Source of the DNA: Leadbetterella sp964423865 | GTDB taxonomy: Bacteria > Bacteroidota > Bacteroidia > Cytophagales > Spirosomataceae | Direction of reading: 5' to 3' | DNA: 64,000 bases | NCBI GenBank assembly: GCA_964423865.1 | Contig: CAYRGN010000001.1 | Location: 173,940 to 237,939 of the forward strand | Shown: piece by piece, positions 25,962 through 34,197 of the stretch | Layout: each line of letters begins with the position of its first letter | Position numbering within the stretch: position 1 is the first letter of the stretch | Notes under the pieces: generated by a model | Database searches by the model: none | What the model was told of the DNA's origin: nothing | Seen by the model: only the letters and a program-made list of their open reading frames with translations | Program-made: the position numbers and the translations under genes

Positions 25962-25970
25962 ACAAAAATA
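25962..25970 (-). promoter_or_regulatory. -7 box of pdhB
   Basis: Minus-strand TATTTTTGT matches TAnnTTTGY about 29 bases before the pdhB start codon. pdhB therefore does not need read-through from the candidate RNA upstream. Confidence 0.5.
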
Positions 25971-26043
25971 GTATATGGCGGGCAAATACGAAAATGAATT
26001 TGCGATAACCGGACACAAAGTTTTCCCCTTTAAAAAAGAATAT

Positions 26044-26153
26044 AAAAAAAAGGACTGGAGCAATTGCCCCAGCCTTTCCCGCTACTAAATCCACACAACT
26101 TTTATCTTTAAACCTAATCTCGTGTCCAGAGCCTCGGTTGTATTATCATATTG
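26044..26153 (-). ncRNA. Candidate independent small RNA, about 110 nt
   Basis: The 390-base gap between pdhB and thiL has no gene, but on the minus strand it holds a perfect -7 box (26159-26167), about 110 bases of mixed composition unlike the AT-rich flanks, and an intrinsic terminator. The terminator stem is CTGGGGC/GCTCCAG, closed below by GG/CC, with eight T following. Within the body, ACAAC and GTTGT can pair and enclose a smaller CTC/GAG hairpin. The pdhB -7 box lies downstream, so this appears to be its own unit. It could be a 6S-like or other regulatory RNA; I could not match it to a known family by eye. Confidence 0.5.
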
Positions 26154-26158
26154 ACATT

Positions 26159-26167
26159 GCAAATTTA
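26159..26167 (-). promoter_or_regulatory. -7 box of the candidate small RNA
   Basis: Minus-strand TAAATTTGC matches TAnnTTTGY exactly. A TTG exists 27 bases upstream, which is longer than the usual spacing of about 17-23. Confidence 0.45.
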
Positions 26168-26309
26168 ATAGCTTTTTGGGATTAAAAAAAAGTACAATGC
26201 CTATTTTTTTTAAAAAAAGTAAAATTTTTTCAAAGAAGTTTGAAATGGGAGGTCTGTGGAGAATTGGGCCTAATTTGGAAGACCATGGTTCGCGACAGGG
26301 AGTTTTTTG

Positions 26310-26318
26310 TAACTTTGT
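26310..26318 (+). promoter_or_regulatory. -7 box of thiL, giving a near-leaderless transcript
   Basis: TAACTTTGT is an exact TAnnTTTGY box, and the thiL ATG follows three bases after it. The transcript would start at or within a few bases of the start codon. Confidence 0.5.
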
Positions 26319-26321
26319 GAA

Positions 26322-27329
26322 ATGAAAAAACTAGAAAATCTCGGGGAGTTCGGCCTGATTGGCCGTATCAAGGAAAGAACCATCCTGCGGAATGCCAGTT
26401 CTTTAAATGGTATAGGCGATGATGCGGCGGTAATAGACCAGGGCGGTCATTACGGACTTCTTTCTACCGATCTGCTGATAGAAGGCGTTCACTTTGATTT
26501 GTCGTACGCGCCCCTGAAGCACCTGGGGTACAAAGCCATTGCCGTAAATGTATCGGATATAGCCGCTATGAACGGTATTCCCCGGCAGGTGACGGTTTCT
26601 GTCGGTTTAAGTAATCGGTTTGGCCTGGATGCCATTGACGAACTTTATGAAGGCATTCACCTGGCCTGCGAAGCCTACCAGGTAGATCTGGTGGGGGGAG
26701 ATACCAGCGCGAGTCGTTCAGGACTGGTGCTGTCGGTTTCCGTTTACGGAGAAGTGGCCCCTGAAAAGTTAACGCGGAGAAGCGGATCAGGAGAGAACGA
26801 TATCGTCTGCGTTACCGGAGACCTGGGTGCAGCGTATATGGGGCTACAGGTGCTGGAAAGAGAGAAACAGGAATTCCTGGCCAATCCGGATATGGTACCT
26901 CAATTGGAGAGCAAGTCGTATATAGTTGGAAAGCAGCTGAAACCTGATGCCCGTATGGATATCATCCATGAGCTGGCGGAAAAGGGAGTAGTTCCTACTT
27001 CCATGATTGATATTTCAGACGGCCTCGCCTCGGAGATCCTGCATTTGTCTCAACATTCCGGGAACGGTTTTACGATATTTTTCGAGAATATCCCGATTGA
27101 AAATATGACATTGGAAACCAGCACCGAACTCCAGATTAACCCGGTAATAGCCGTGGTGAACGGAGGAGAGGAGTACGAGTTGCTGATGACCATCCGGCAA
27201 GACGACTTCGAAAAGATCAAATCCATTACCGATATTACGCCTATCGGCTTCGTGAATAATGAGAAAGAGAACTGGTTAGTGCTGAATTCGGGAGAACGCA
27301 CCCGGATCATGGCTCCGGGATGGAAATGA
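26322..27329 (+). CDS. thiL: Thiamine-monophosphate kinase
   Basis: This enzyme phosphorylates thiamine monophosphate to the active cofactor thiamine diphosphate. The 335-residue protein has the PurM/ThiL fold. The N-terminal GEFGLIGRIKERTI leads to the metal/ATP motif IGDDAAVI (about 31-38), followed by LLSTDLLIEGVHFDL, AVNVSDIAAMNG and the central VDLVGGDTSASRSG. The later GGEEYELL motif near residue 280 is diagnostic. Length and domains are normal. It stands alone, with a -7 box so close that the mRNA may be leaderless. Confidence 0.96.
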   Translation: MKKLENLGEFGLIGRIKERTILRNASSLNGIGDDAAVIDQGGHYGLLSTDLLIEGVHFDLSYAPLKHLGYKAIAVNVSDIAAMNGIPRQVTVSVGLSNRFGLDAIDELYEGIHLACEAYQVDLVGGDTSASRSGLVLSVSVYGEVAPEKLTRRSGSGENDIVCVTGDLGAAYMGLQVLEREKQEFLANPDMVPQLESKSYIVGKQLKPDARMDIIHELAEKGVVPTSMIDISDGLASEILHLSQHSGNGFTIFFENIPIENMTLETSTELQINPVIAVVNGGEEYELLMTIRQDDFEKIKSITDITPIGFVNNEKENWLVLNSGERTRIMAPGWK

Positions 27330-27470
27330 CCGCGCTCCGCATTATTTTGATGAATATGAGTTTTTTCGAAAACAGCACAACAGTTTGGCTCCTTTTTGGA
27401 CACCTTTTGCTTTTTTGGTCGGGCGCTTCCAACTATGAGGCGTGTTTTTTAGTCTTATAAAAAACAACCG

Positions 27471-27806
27471 GTGATGAAAAAAATAGTTAACCTTCTCTTA
27501 CTTTTATCCCTGTTCGGCTGCAGTGAGCAAAAGACCGTAATTCCTACAGCTTGTGTGGCCGAAATGCAGCTATTCTTCAGTAAAGATTTGAAATGCACGG
27601 ATCCCGGTGCAATGGAAGTACACCTCAATGAGGCGGAATACGATGGAGATTATATCTATTTTCCAGAAATCATGTGTATTTATTGCGGCGTTGCGCCAAC
27701 CACGTCAGGATACAATTGCAGTAAGGAGAAAGTGGAATTTGGGAATTATGGTGCGCTTAAAAATTTACGCCGGGTGTATGACAGTTGTGATAACCGGTTT
27801 TTGTAA
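27471..27806 (+). CDS. Small cysteine-rich lipoprotein of unknown function
   Basis: I do not recognise the family. The 111-residue protein starts with a lipoprotein signal (MKKIVNLLLLLSLFGC, lipobox LFGC), so it should be anchored to a membrane. The mature part has seven more cysteines, including an IMCIYCG motif and a DSC near the end. This suggests disulfides or a metal site. It has many acidic and few basic residues. There is no co-directional neighbour: thiL ends 140 bases upstream and a tandem repeat follows. Confidence 0.65.
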   Translation: MMKKIVNLLLLLSLFGCSEQKTVIPTACVAEMQLFFSKDLKCTDPGAMEVHLNEAEYDGDYIYFPEIMCIYCGVAPTTSGYNCSKEKVEFGNYGALKNLRRVYDSCDNRFL

Positions 27807-27872
27807 AACTAGTGTGGGGTCAAGCCTATTTTAGCCCGCTCAAGTCTTGTACTTTTTACGTATACTACGCCA

Positions 27873-28073
27873 AAGCTAAGAGCTATTAGTTGGTGTGTCA
27901 ACCTCTCATAGTTTACAACTCACTATCTGGTAAGCAGAGTCTCGGCAAGCCGAAGACTCTGCTTGCGCAAAAGTAAGCTAAGAGCGATTAGTTGGGGTGT
28001 CAACCTCTCATAGTTTACAACTCACTATTTGGTAAGCAGAGTCTCGGCAAGCCGAAGACTCTGCTTACGCAAA
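27873..28073. repeat. 102-bp direct tandem repeat with internal hairpin, two copies
   Basis: Units start at 27873 and 27975 and are nearly identical: AAGCTAAGAGC(T/G)ATTAGTTGG, then a shared CAACCTCTCATAGTTTACAACTCACTAT block, then GCAGAGTCTCGGC-AA-GCCGAAGACTCTGC, which folds into a strong hairpin with one bulged base. No open frame crosses them. With the simple repeat that follows they fill the gap between the lipoprotein gene and the purL 3' end. Confidence 0.85.
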
Positions 28074-28078
28074 TTATT

Positions 28079-28140
28079 CAAAGCTCACTACTTGCTACTC
28101 ACTACTTGCTACTCACTACTCACTACTCAAATCTCACTAC
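28079..28140. repeat. CTCACTACT simple repeat
   Basis: Irregular iterations of CTCACTACT and TTGCTACTC run up to the purL stop codon. The complementary form (AGTAGTGAG) occurs at 49985-50014, again directly after a gene. Confidence 0.7.
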
Positions 28141-31100
28141 TCAAAGCGCTCTTTCACACCACTTCCTCGCATTCACAAAAGCTTCCAGCCAGGGCGAAAC
28201 TTCATCCTGCCGGTCATTCGGATAATGTGCCCAGTTCCACTGGAAAGTGGAGCGTTCAATATGGGGCATGGTCACCAGGTGGCGGCCGGTGGCATCGCAC
28301 AGCATGGCGGTGTTATAATCTGAACCGTTCGGATTGTGGGGATATTCTCCGTAGGTGTATTTGGCCACGATATGGTATTCACTTTCTTGTTGGGGCAAGC
28401 GGAATTTTCCTTCGCCGTGAGAAATCCACACGCCTAAGACAGTACCGGCCAGGGAGCTCAGCATCACGGAGTTGTTTTCCTGTACCTGTACCGAAACAAA
28501 ACCCGACTCGTGCTTTTGGGAAGTGTTGTGAAGCATCTTGCCGTGCTCCGCATGCTCGGGATGTATCAGTTCAAGTTCCATAAAGAGTTGGCATCCGTTG
28601 CAAATGCCGACCGATAGGGTGTCGGGACGGGCAAAGAAATTGTCCAGGGATTTTTTGGCCTTTTCATTGTAGAGGAAAGCTCCCGCCCAGCCTTTGGCCG
28701 AGCCCAGCACATCCGAGTTGGAGAAGCCGCCCACCGCGCCGATGAACTGTATGTCTTCGAGGGTTTCGCGACCGGAAATGAGGTCAGTCATGTGTACGTC
28801 TTTGACATCGAAACCGGCGAGGTACATGGCATTGGCCATCTCCCGTTCGGAGTTCGAACCCTTCTCCCGGATAATCGCTGCTTTCGGACGAGGCTTTGAG
28901 GCATCGATTACGGGTTTTTTCCCGGTAAAATGAGCAGGGAACCGGTATTTGAGCGCCTGTTCCTTGTAATTTTTGAAGCGTTGATCGGCCATACCGTTTT
29001 TCGACTGCCGGCGGTCCAGCAGGTGAGAAGTGGTGTACCAGGTATCCCGGGTATCGGCAATATCGAACGCAAATGAATCCCCGCCGTTTTTCACCGTTAC
29101 CGTACCGCTTTCCGTCACCGTTCCGATTTTCACCGCAGTGATTCCGGTCGCCTCCAGCGCCTTTTCAAAGGCCGTATCCCCGGTGGCTTGCAGCACCACC
29201 CCGATGTTCTCATGGAAGAAAGCTTTCACGGTATCTTCTTCGCCCAGACCCGACAGGTCGTAGTCGGCGGCGAGGTTTACATCGGCGAAGCACATTTCCA
29301 GCAGGGTAGTAATGAGACCACCGGAGCCGATATCGTGGCCGGCAGCCACCAAATCTGCTTGTATTAGTTCCTGAATGGCATCAAAAGCACGGGCAAAGTA
29401 AGCCGCATCCGCAATGTCGGGAACTTCTCCGCCAATCCGGTTGCCAATCTGAGCGAAAGAAGAACCGCCCAGTTTAAAAGTATCTTTCGAAAGGTTAATA
29501 TAATATACCGAACCCGCATTTTTTTGTAAGACGGGTTCTACTACCCGGCGGATATCCGTACAGTTGCCCGCGGCCGAAATAATCACCGTTCCGGGAGCGA
29601 TCACACTGTCTCCGTTCGGGTATTTCTGCTTCATAGACAGAGAGTCTTTCCCGGTAGGAATATTGATGCCCAGCGCAATCGCGAAATCAGAGCAGGCTTT
29701 CACGGCCTCGTACAGGCGGGCGTCTTCGCCCTCATTATTGCAGGCCCACATCCAGTTGGCCGAGAGGGAAACCCCTTTTAAACCGTTTTTAAGGGGAGCG
29801 AAAACCAGGTTAGACAAAGCCTCGGCCACCGCGTTGCGGGAGCCAGCGCCCGGGTCTGCCAGGGCGGTGAGGGGGGAGTGTCCTATACTGGTGGCAATGC
29901 CTTCGGTGGAAGTATAATCCAGGGCCATTACCCCCACATTGTTCAGCGGCAATTGGAGCGGTCCCGCGCATTGTTGCTTGGCCACGCGCCCGCCTACGCA
30001 GCGGTCTACCTTGTTGGTCAGCCAGTCTTTACAGGCTACGGCTTCGAGCTGAAGCACCTGTTGGAGATACGCCGGAATATTTTGGGTTTCGTACGTAACC
30101 GGGGCGTATGAAAACTCCGTTTTGCGGTCACGCATGATGGTTTTCGGCGAAGAACCGAAAAAGTCTTCCAGGGCATAATCCATGGGTTTTTCTCCCGTGG
30201 TTTGGGACTGGAACGTAAAGCGGTGGTCGCCGGTCACGTCGCCTACCGTATACATCGGAGAGCGCTCCCGGTCGGCTACCCGCTGCAAAATATCGATTTC
30301 TTTTTCCCCGATGACCAGGCCCATTCTTTCCTGGGATTCGTTTCCGATGATTTCTTTGGCCGACAGGGTGGGGTCGCCCACCGGTAGTTTATCTAGGTCA
30401 ATGAGACCGCCGGTATCTTCCACCAGTTCAGACAGGCAGTTGAGGTGCCCGCCCGCGCCGTGGTCATGAATAGACACAATGGGGTTGTGGTCCGACTCCA
30501 CCAATGCGCGGATGGTATTGGCCGCCCGTTTCTGCATTTCGGGATTGGAACGTTGGATAGCGTTCAGTTCTATGCCGGAGCCAAAAGCGCCGGTATCCGC
30601 AGAAGATACGGCTGCACCGCCCATGCCTATGCGGTAGTTTTCTCCACCGAGAATCACGATTTTGTCGCCGGGCTGGGGAGCCTGTTTCTTTGACTGTTCC
30701 ATTTTACCGTAACCCACGCCGCCGGCCTGCATAATGACCTTGTCGTAGCCCAGTTTCCGACCGTTTTCTTCGTGTTCAAAGGTGAAGAGAGAACCGGCGA
30801 TAAGGGGCTGTCCGAACTTATTACCGAAGTCGGAAGCGCCGTTAGAGGCTTTGATCAGGATATCTACCGGCGTCTGGTACAACCAGGGGCGCTCCGGCAT
30901 GGCTTTTTCCCAGGGACGGTCGTCGAGGAGACGGGAATAGGCCGTCATGTACACCGCGGTTCCGGCCAGGGGCAGGGCGCCTTGTCCGCCCGCCAGTCGG
31001 TCGCGGATTTCTCCGCCCGAGCCTGTGGCGGCGCCGGAAAACGGCTCTACCGTGGTAGGGAAATTATGGGTTTCCGCCTTTAAGGAAAGCACGGAATCAA

Positions 31101-31812
31101 ACGGTTTTTCTTCGTAAAAATCGGGTTTATCGGCTGATTTGGGCGCAAACTGCGTCACGGTAGGTCCTTTGATAAAGGCTACGTTGTCTTTATAGGCCGA
31201 AACGATGTCGTTGGGGTGGGTTTCTGACGTCTTCCGGATCAGTTTAAAGAGGGACGAAGGCATTTCTTCCCCGTCAATGATAAAAGTGCCGTTAAAAATC
31301 TTATGACGGCAATGCTCGGAATTGGCCTGGGAAAAGGCGAAAACCTCCGAGTCGGTCAGCTTTCTGCCGATCTTCAAGGAAAGACGGTTCAGGTATTCCA
31401 CTTCTTCTCCACTCAGAGACAGTCCTTCCTGCCGGTTATAGGCCTCGATATCCTCAATTTCCAGGACAGGCTCCGGCGTGATGTGGATGGTGTACATTTC
31501 CTGGGTCAGGGCCGTATATTTCTGGGAGATCATGGGGTCGAAGTCCGTGAAATCGTCTGCTACGGGCTGAAATTCTTCTATGCGTACGATCCCGGTGATC
31601 CCCATATTCCGGGTAATTTCTACCGCATTGGTACTCCATGGCGTGACCATGGCGGCCCGCGGACCCACGAAAGTCCGGTTCAGGGTGAGGTCGTCCCGCT
31701 TTTCTGCGTTTCCGAAAAGCCAGGTGAGTTTTTGAACATCTTCTGAGGACAGGATTTGCTCAGATTGAACACCGTAGACGGTATTAGCGGAGTTGACGAA
31801 GAAATGAATCAT
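28141..31812 (-). CDS. purL: Phosphoribosylformylglycinamidine synthase, single-chain type
   Basis: This is the fourth step of purine synthesis: FGAR plus glutamine and ATP gives FGAM. The 1223-residue protein is the large form, with all parts in one chain. There is an N-terminal domain, a linker with FSQANSEHCRHKIFNG, two PurM-like ATP domains (AETHNFPTTVEPFSGAATGSGGEIRD shortened to its TGxGGxxRD core; later NIPTGKDSLSM), and a C-terminal class I glutamine amidotransferase. That last domain has the nucleophile in GICNGCQLFMEL and the histidine and glutamate in SHGEGKF. The stop lies at the edge of a simple repeat. It is monocistronic with its own promoter. Confidence 0.97.
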   Translation of the reverse strand: MIHFFVNSANTVYGVQSEQILSSEDVQKLTWLFGNAEKRDDLTLNRTFVGPRAAMVTPWSTNAVEITRNMGITGIVRIEEFQPVADDFTDFDPMISQKYTALTQEMYTIHITPEPVLEIEDIEAYNRQEGLSLSGEEVEYLNRLSLKIGRKLTDSEVFAFSQANSEHCRHKIFNGTFIIDGEEMPSSLFKLIRKTSETHPNDIVSAYKDNVAFIKGPTVTQFAPKSADKPDFYEEKPFDSVLSLKAETHNFPTTVEPFSGAATGSGGEIRDRLAGGQGALPLAGTAVYMTAYSRLLDDRPWEKAMPERPWLYQTPVDILIKASNGASDFGNKFGQPLIAGSLFTFEHEENGRKLGYDKVIMQAGGVGYGKMEQSKKQAPQPGDKIVILGGENYRIGMGGAAVSSADTGAFGSGIELNAIQRSNPEMQKRAANTIRALVESDHNPIVSIHDHGAGGHLNCLSELVEDTGGLIDLDKLPVGDPTLSAKEIIGNESQERMGLVIGEKEIDILQRVADRERSPMYTVGDVTGDHRFTFQSQTTGEKPMDYALEDFFGSSPKTIMRDRKTEFSYAPVTYETQNIPAYLQQVLQLEAVACKDWLTNKVDRCVGGRVAKQQCAGPLQLPLNNVGVMALDYTSTEGIATSIGHSPLTALADPGAGSRNAVAEALSNLVFAPLKNGLKGVSLSANWMWACNNEGEDARLYEAVKACSDFAIALGINIPTGKDSLSMKQKYPNGDSVIAPGTVIISAAGNCTDIRRVVEPVLQKNAGSVYYINLSKDTFKLGGSSFAQIGNRIGGEVPDIADAAYFARAFDAIQELIQADLVAAGHDIGSGGLITTLLEMCFADVNLAADYDLSGLGEEDTVKAFFHENIGVVLQATGDTAFEKALEATGITAVKIGTVTESGTVTVKNGGDSFAFDIADTRDTWYTTSHLLDRRQSKNGMADQRFKNYKEQALKYRFPAHFTGKKPVIDASKPRPKAAIIREKGSNSEREMANAMYLAGFDVKDVHMTDLISGRETLEDIQFIGAVGGFSNSDVLGSAKGWAGAFLYNEKAKKSLDNFFARPDTLSVGICNGCQLFMELELIHPEHAEHGKMLHNTSQKHESGFVSVQVQENNSVMLSSLAGTVLGVWISHGEGKFRLPQQESEYHIVAKYTYGEYPHNPNGSDYNTAMLCDATGRHLVTMPHIERSTFQWNWAHYPNDRQDEVSPWLEAFVNARKWCERAL

Positions 31813-31829
31813 TACTTACTTTTGAAAGT

Positions 31830-31838
31830 ACAAAGGTA
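31830..31838 (-). promoter_or_regulatory. -7 box of purL
   Basis: Minus-strand TACCTTTGT is an exact TAnnTTTGY match 18 bases before the purL start codon. Confidence 0.55.
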
Positions 31839-31887
31839 CTGGGTTTTCCGGGTATTCGGAAAAGATATTTCGGGAATTGGTGCTAAT

Positions 31888-31917
31888 AATGAAGCAGGCT
31901 TTTAGACCTGCTTCATT
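31888..31917 (-). terminator. Hairpin after the T9SS cargo remnant
   Basis: Perfect 11-base arms (AATGAAGCAGG and CCTGCTTCATT) surround an eight-base loop, 27 bases past the remnant's stop. Only short T runs flank the stem, so termination is likely but not certain. Confidence 0.55.
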
Positions 31918-31943
31918 TGTTATCTGGAATGAAATTATAAAAA

Positions 31944-32514
31944 CTATTCAAAGACCAGCCGGATAACTTCTGGTTCGCTATCTTTTTTGAGGGCCCTCAG
32001 ATACCAAATTCCCCTCTCAAGTTTACTGATATCGAGAATGTATTTATTTCCCTGTAGCTTGGAGCTATCCTTCAGAATATCATCAATTTTTAAAAAGATC
32101 TCCTTTTTCATACTTCTTTCATTCACCAGCTCGATAACCTTGGGCAGAAACCCCTTGTCTTCCAGGCTACTAAATTCCATTGTAAGCTGATTCTTGGCAG
32201 GATTTGGATACACTTTTAGCAGGAACGAAGACAGGTAAAAGACAAAATCCTGGTTACTGCTTCCACATGCATTGGTTCCTGTAACACGGACATTCCTGAA
32301 TCCGGTGGTGGACATAGAGGATACATACATGTCGGTATTGGCCGTATTGGGGCTATATATCGTTATCGCGATATCTCCCGATCCGCTGTAGTCATTGTAG
32401 TTAAAGCTTGTACCCGGACTAGTAGAAGAGGCCTCCAGGTAATTTAGTTTCTACCTGACCGAATACGCCGTGGCCTGATAGTGCTGCGATTAGAAGAATG
32501 TAAATTTTTTTCAT
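31944..32514 (-). pseudogene. Frameshifted T9SS-secreted protein
   Basis: A signal peptide (MKKIYILLIAALSGHGVFGQ) starts at 32514 but meets a stop a dozen codons later. In another frame the text continues as KLNYLEASSTSPGTSF, NTDMYVSSMSTTGF and VRVTGTNACGSS, and ends with a type A sorting domain (LKVYPNPAKNQLTMEF ... IRLVFE). The span is 571 bases, one more than a multiple of three, consistent with a single-base change near 32445. The intact product would have been about 190 residues, secreted by the type IX system and attached or released at the cell surface. Loss of a larger middle part cannot be excluded. Confidence 0.75.
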
Positions 32515-32616
32515 GGTTGAATAGTTAATTTATAGTACGGTCTTTATCTGAAAGGAAATTGCAAGAACTTCAGACATTACTTTTCATGATAACAGTTGCT
32601 TTTACTTTACCAAATC

Positions 32617-32943
32617 TTAGAATTCCCTTATTTCTTTTATTTCTATCTTCTGATATCCAGGATCCCTCCATCCGCAGTTCCAGGTTCCGGATTGGATTTC
32701 ATACTTTACGGTAACAGCTAAGCTATCAACCCGAAATTTGGGTTCTAAATTGACGGGAGCATATAACTTATTATCAATATCAAGCATCCAGCCACACCCA
32801 TCGACTGCTGGATCACCGGCAAACACTACAATGGCCTTTTGAGCTTCTGATATTTTACCCAAAGCTTTCACATCACTTCGGCAATCAACGGCCATAATTG
32901 GCAAAGCAGAGCAGACAAACAAAATTTTAATTAAATTTTTCAT
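32617..32943 (-). CDS. Small exported protein of unknown function
   Basis: The 108-residue protein has an N-terminal hydrophobic signal (MKNLIKILFVCSALPIMAVDC) that may be lipoprotein-like or cleaved. The mature part, with VDGCGWMLDIDNKLYAPVNL, FRVDSLAVTVKYEI and KIEIKEIREF, resembles a small beta-barrel family that recurs in Bacteroidota lipoproteins, where the consensus is a CGW-(L/M)-I-(D/E) strand followed by a P(V/I)NL turn. No function is known. It follows the other small gene by 12 bases on the same strand, so they are probably a pair. Confidence 0.6.
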   Translation of the reverse strand: MKNLIKILFVCSALPIMAVDCRSDVKALGKISEAQKAIVVFAGDPAVDGCGWMLDIDNKLYAPVNLEPKFRVDSLAVTVKYEIQSGTWNCGWRDPGYQKIEIKEIREF

Positions 32944-32955
32944 GATCGGAATATT

Positions 32956-33186
32956 TTAATTTACATGTGCCACATTTGTTACAGCTTCCATCTTAGAATT
33001 TATTAAATAATATTCAATGATGATACCGTCAATTAGCTGTCCTTCGCGTCCTGCATATAGCGAAGAAGAAGGGTTACTATAGCAGCTTGATAAGCTGATT
33101 GCAGATCCTAAAACAATAATCAAATCTTTCTTAACCTTTTGTTCGTTTAATTTTAAATCAAAAGGCATCTCTTGATATAAATTCAA
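32956..33186 (-). CDS. Short hypothetical lipoprotein-like protein
   Basis: This is a 76-residue frame with a late hydrophobic segment (KKDLIIVLGSAISLSSC) that ends in a lipobox-like SLSSC. The real start is uncertain, since about 20 polar residues come before it; a start nearer the lysines would need a rare codon. The rest is short and unlike anything I know. It is included because it is spaced like an operon partner of the next gene, but it could be a remnant in a decaying region. Confidence 0.35.
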   Translation of the reverse strand: MNLYQEMPFDLKLNEQKVKKDLIIVLGSAISLSSCYSNPSSSLYAGREGQLIDGIIIEYYLINSKMEAVTNVAHVN

Positions 33187-33727
33187 CTATAAAAAGATTA
33201 GAATTGATATCTATATTTATTTCAAATATTTAAGGTATTAATTATATATTATAGACCAAATAATTAGTAAAGTGGTTGGAATGTTCTACTGATTTTTTTT
33301 TAAATTAACGTAATAGGAAGATGGTAATTCAGTGAAATGGGACCATAACAGAGAGTCATAAATGGTTTAAATTAGCACCGGATGTGATAATATGCGACCT
33401 GTATTTGTGAATGAGGATAGTTCCGGCTTTTTACCCGATCATGCCGGAAAGTACATGATCGTACATAGCGTTCGTAAGTAGCTGTACCGGATTGCCAGGT
33501 GTGCCGGTATGCTATTCTGTCGCTCCGGTAGCTGTTCATAAATGGCTTTATCCTTTCTAATGTATTTGACAGCCCTCTGTATGCCCTGGTCATTTGGATG
33601 CACCCCGAGCGGAGATTTCATTCTTCTTAGTCATAACACTTGCGCAAAAGAAAAAACAATCTACTTTTGTGTCAGTTGCTCAAAGGCTCATAGCTCAAAG
33701 CTCATAGCTCATAGCTCAAAACTCACA
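33187..33727. other. Gene-poor AT-rich stretch with GCTCA(TA/AA) repeats
   Basis: I see no convincing gene. The first 170 bases are very AT-rich. A short minus-strand frame around 33439-33610 (starting MKSPLGVHPNDQ) has a protein-like look but no partner or recognisable domain. From 33663 to 33735 there are iterations of GCTCATA and GCTCAAA, another of the simple intergenic repeats of this genome. Confidence 0.5.
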
Positions 33728-33887
33728 GCTCAAAAAAAACTTACTTACTCTTCTCCTGACCTCGTTTCCGGCGCTGGGGCTGTTTGCCCAGGTAGACGCC
33801 TCCCTGATGAGATACCCCGATGTGTCTCAGACGCACATTGTATTTACCTATGCCAATGACCTGTGGCCGGAGTTGATTGGCGGCTAA
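33728..33887 (+). pseudogene. Fragment of a tricorn-like/PD40 protease gene (signal peptide only)
   Basis: Read in one frame after an A run, this gives KNLLTLLLTSFPALGLFAQ followed by VDASLMRYPDVSQTHIVF and TYANDLW, then PELIGG and a stop. This is the signal peptide and first propeller strand of the large tricorn-like WD40/S41 peptidases of Bacteroidota, whose N-terminus reads almost like this. No ATG is left; AAAAAAACTT probably once was ATGAAAAAACTT. The remaining thousand codons are absent. Confidence 0.6.
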
Positions 33888-33940
33888 GATGCACCCGAAA
33901 TGTGGTTATAAGCCGATATATAGGAGCTATAGTGTACTGA

Positions 33941-34153
33941 TCAAACTAATTCCAAATGTTTCAGTTCATCGGCAAATTCATGTAATTTGAACTGTATTTT
34001 TTCTTTTTTAAAGCTAAATTCAGCTTCTACAAACGCTTTTCCTTTTTGTTCATAAAATGCTTTCATAGCGTCATAAGCCGAATTGAAGTCTTCTACTGCT
34101 TCTTTTACCGTATTTCCGGCGCCAGAGAGAAGGTAAGGTTGAGGGGTCAGAAT
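33941..34153 (-). pseudogene. Internally deleted HicB-like/HTH antitoxin remnant
   Basis: This open stretch lacks a start codon and reads LLSGAGNTVKEAVEDFNSAY, then AMKAFYEQKGKAFVEAEFSF, then directly KLHEFADELKHLELV and a stop. Full-length Bacteroidota homologues, as I remember them, have a HicB-like N-terminal half, then an XRE helix-turn-helix of about 50 residues, then an NLHxFAxEL tail. Here the helix-turn-helix is missing and the N-terminus is gone. No toxin gene is seen nearby. Confidence 0.5.
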
Positions 34154-34168
34154 TTAGAAATTGTACCT

Positions 34169-34176
34169 TAACTTTG
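34169..34176 (+). promoter_or_regulatory. -7 box for the DUF6377 regulator gene
   Basis: TAACTTTG fits the box, with A rather than C or T in the next position. It overlaps a possible start at 34174, so translation must begin later, at the ATG at 34198. Confidence 0.4.
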
Positions 34177-34197
34177 ACCAGCCAGAATTTCAACCTT

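Noticed and set aside
27873..28073. Possible CRISPR array
   Set aside because: Only two units, each about 102 bases with no variable spacers, and no cas genes nearby.
33372..33621. Short minus-strand frames (60-73 codons) in the gap
   Set aside because: Two overlapping frames compete, neither has a domain or a fitting promoter, and the region is otherwise decayed.
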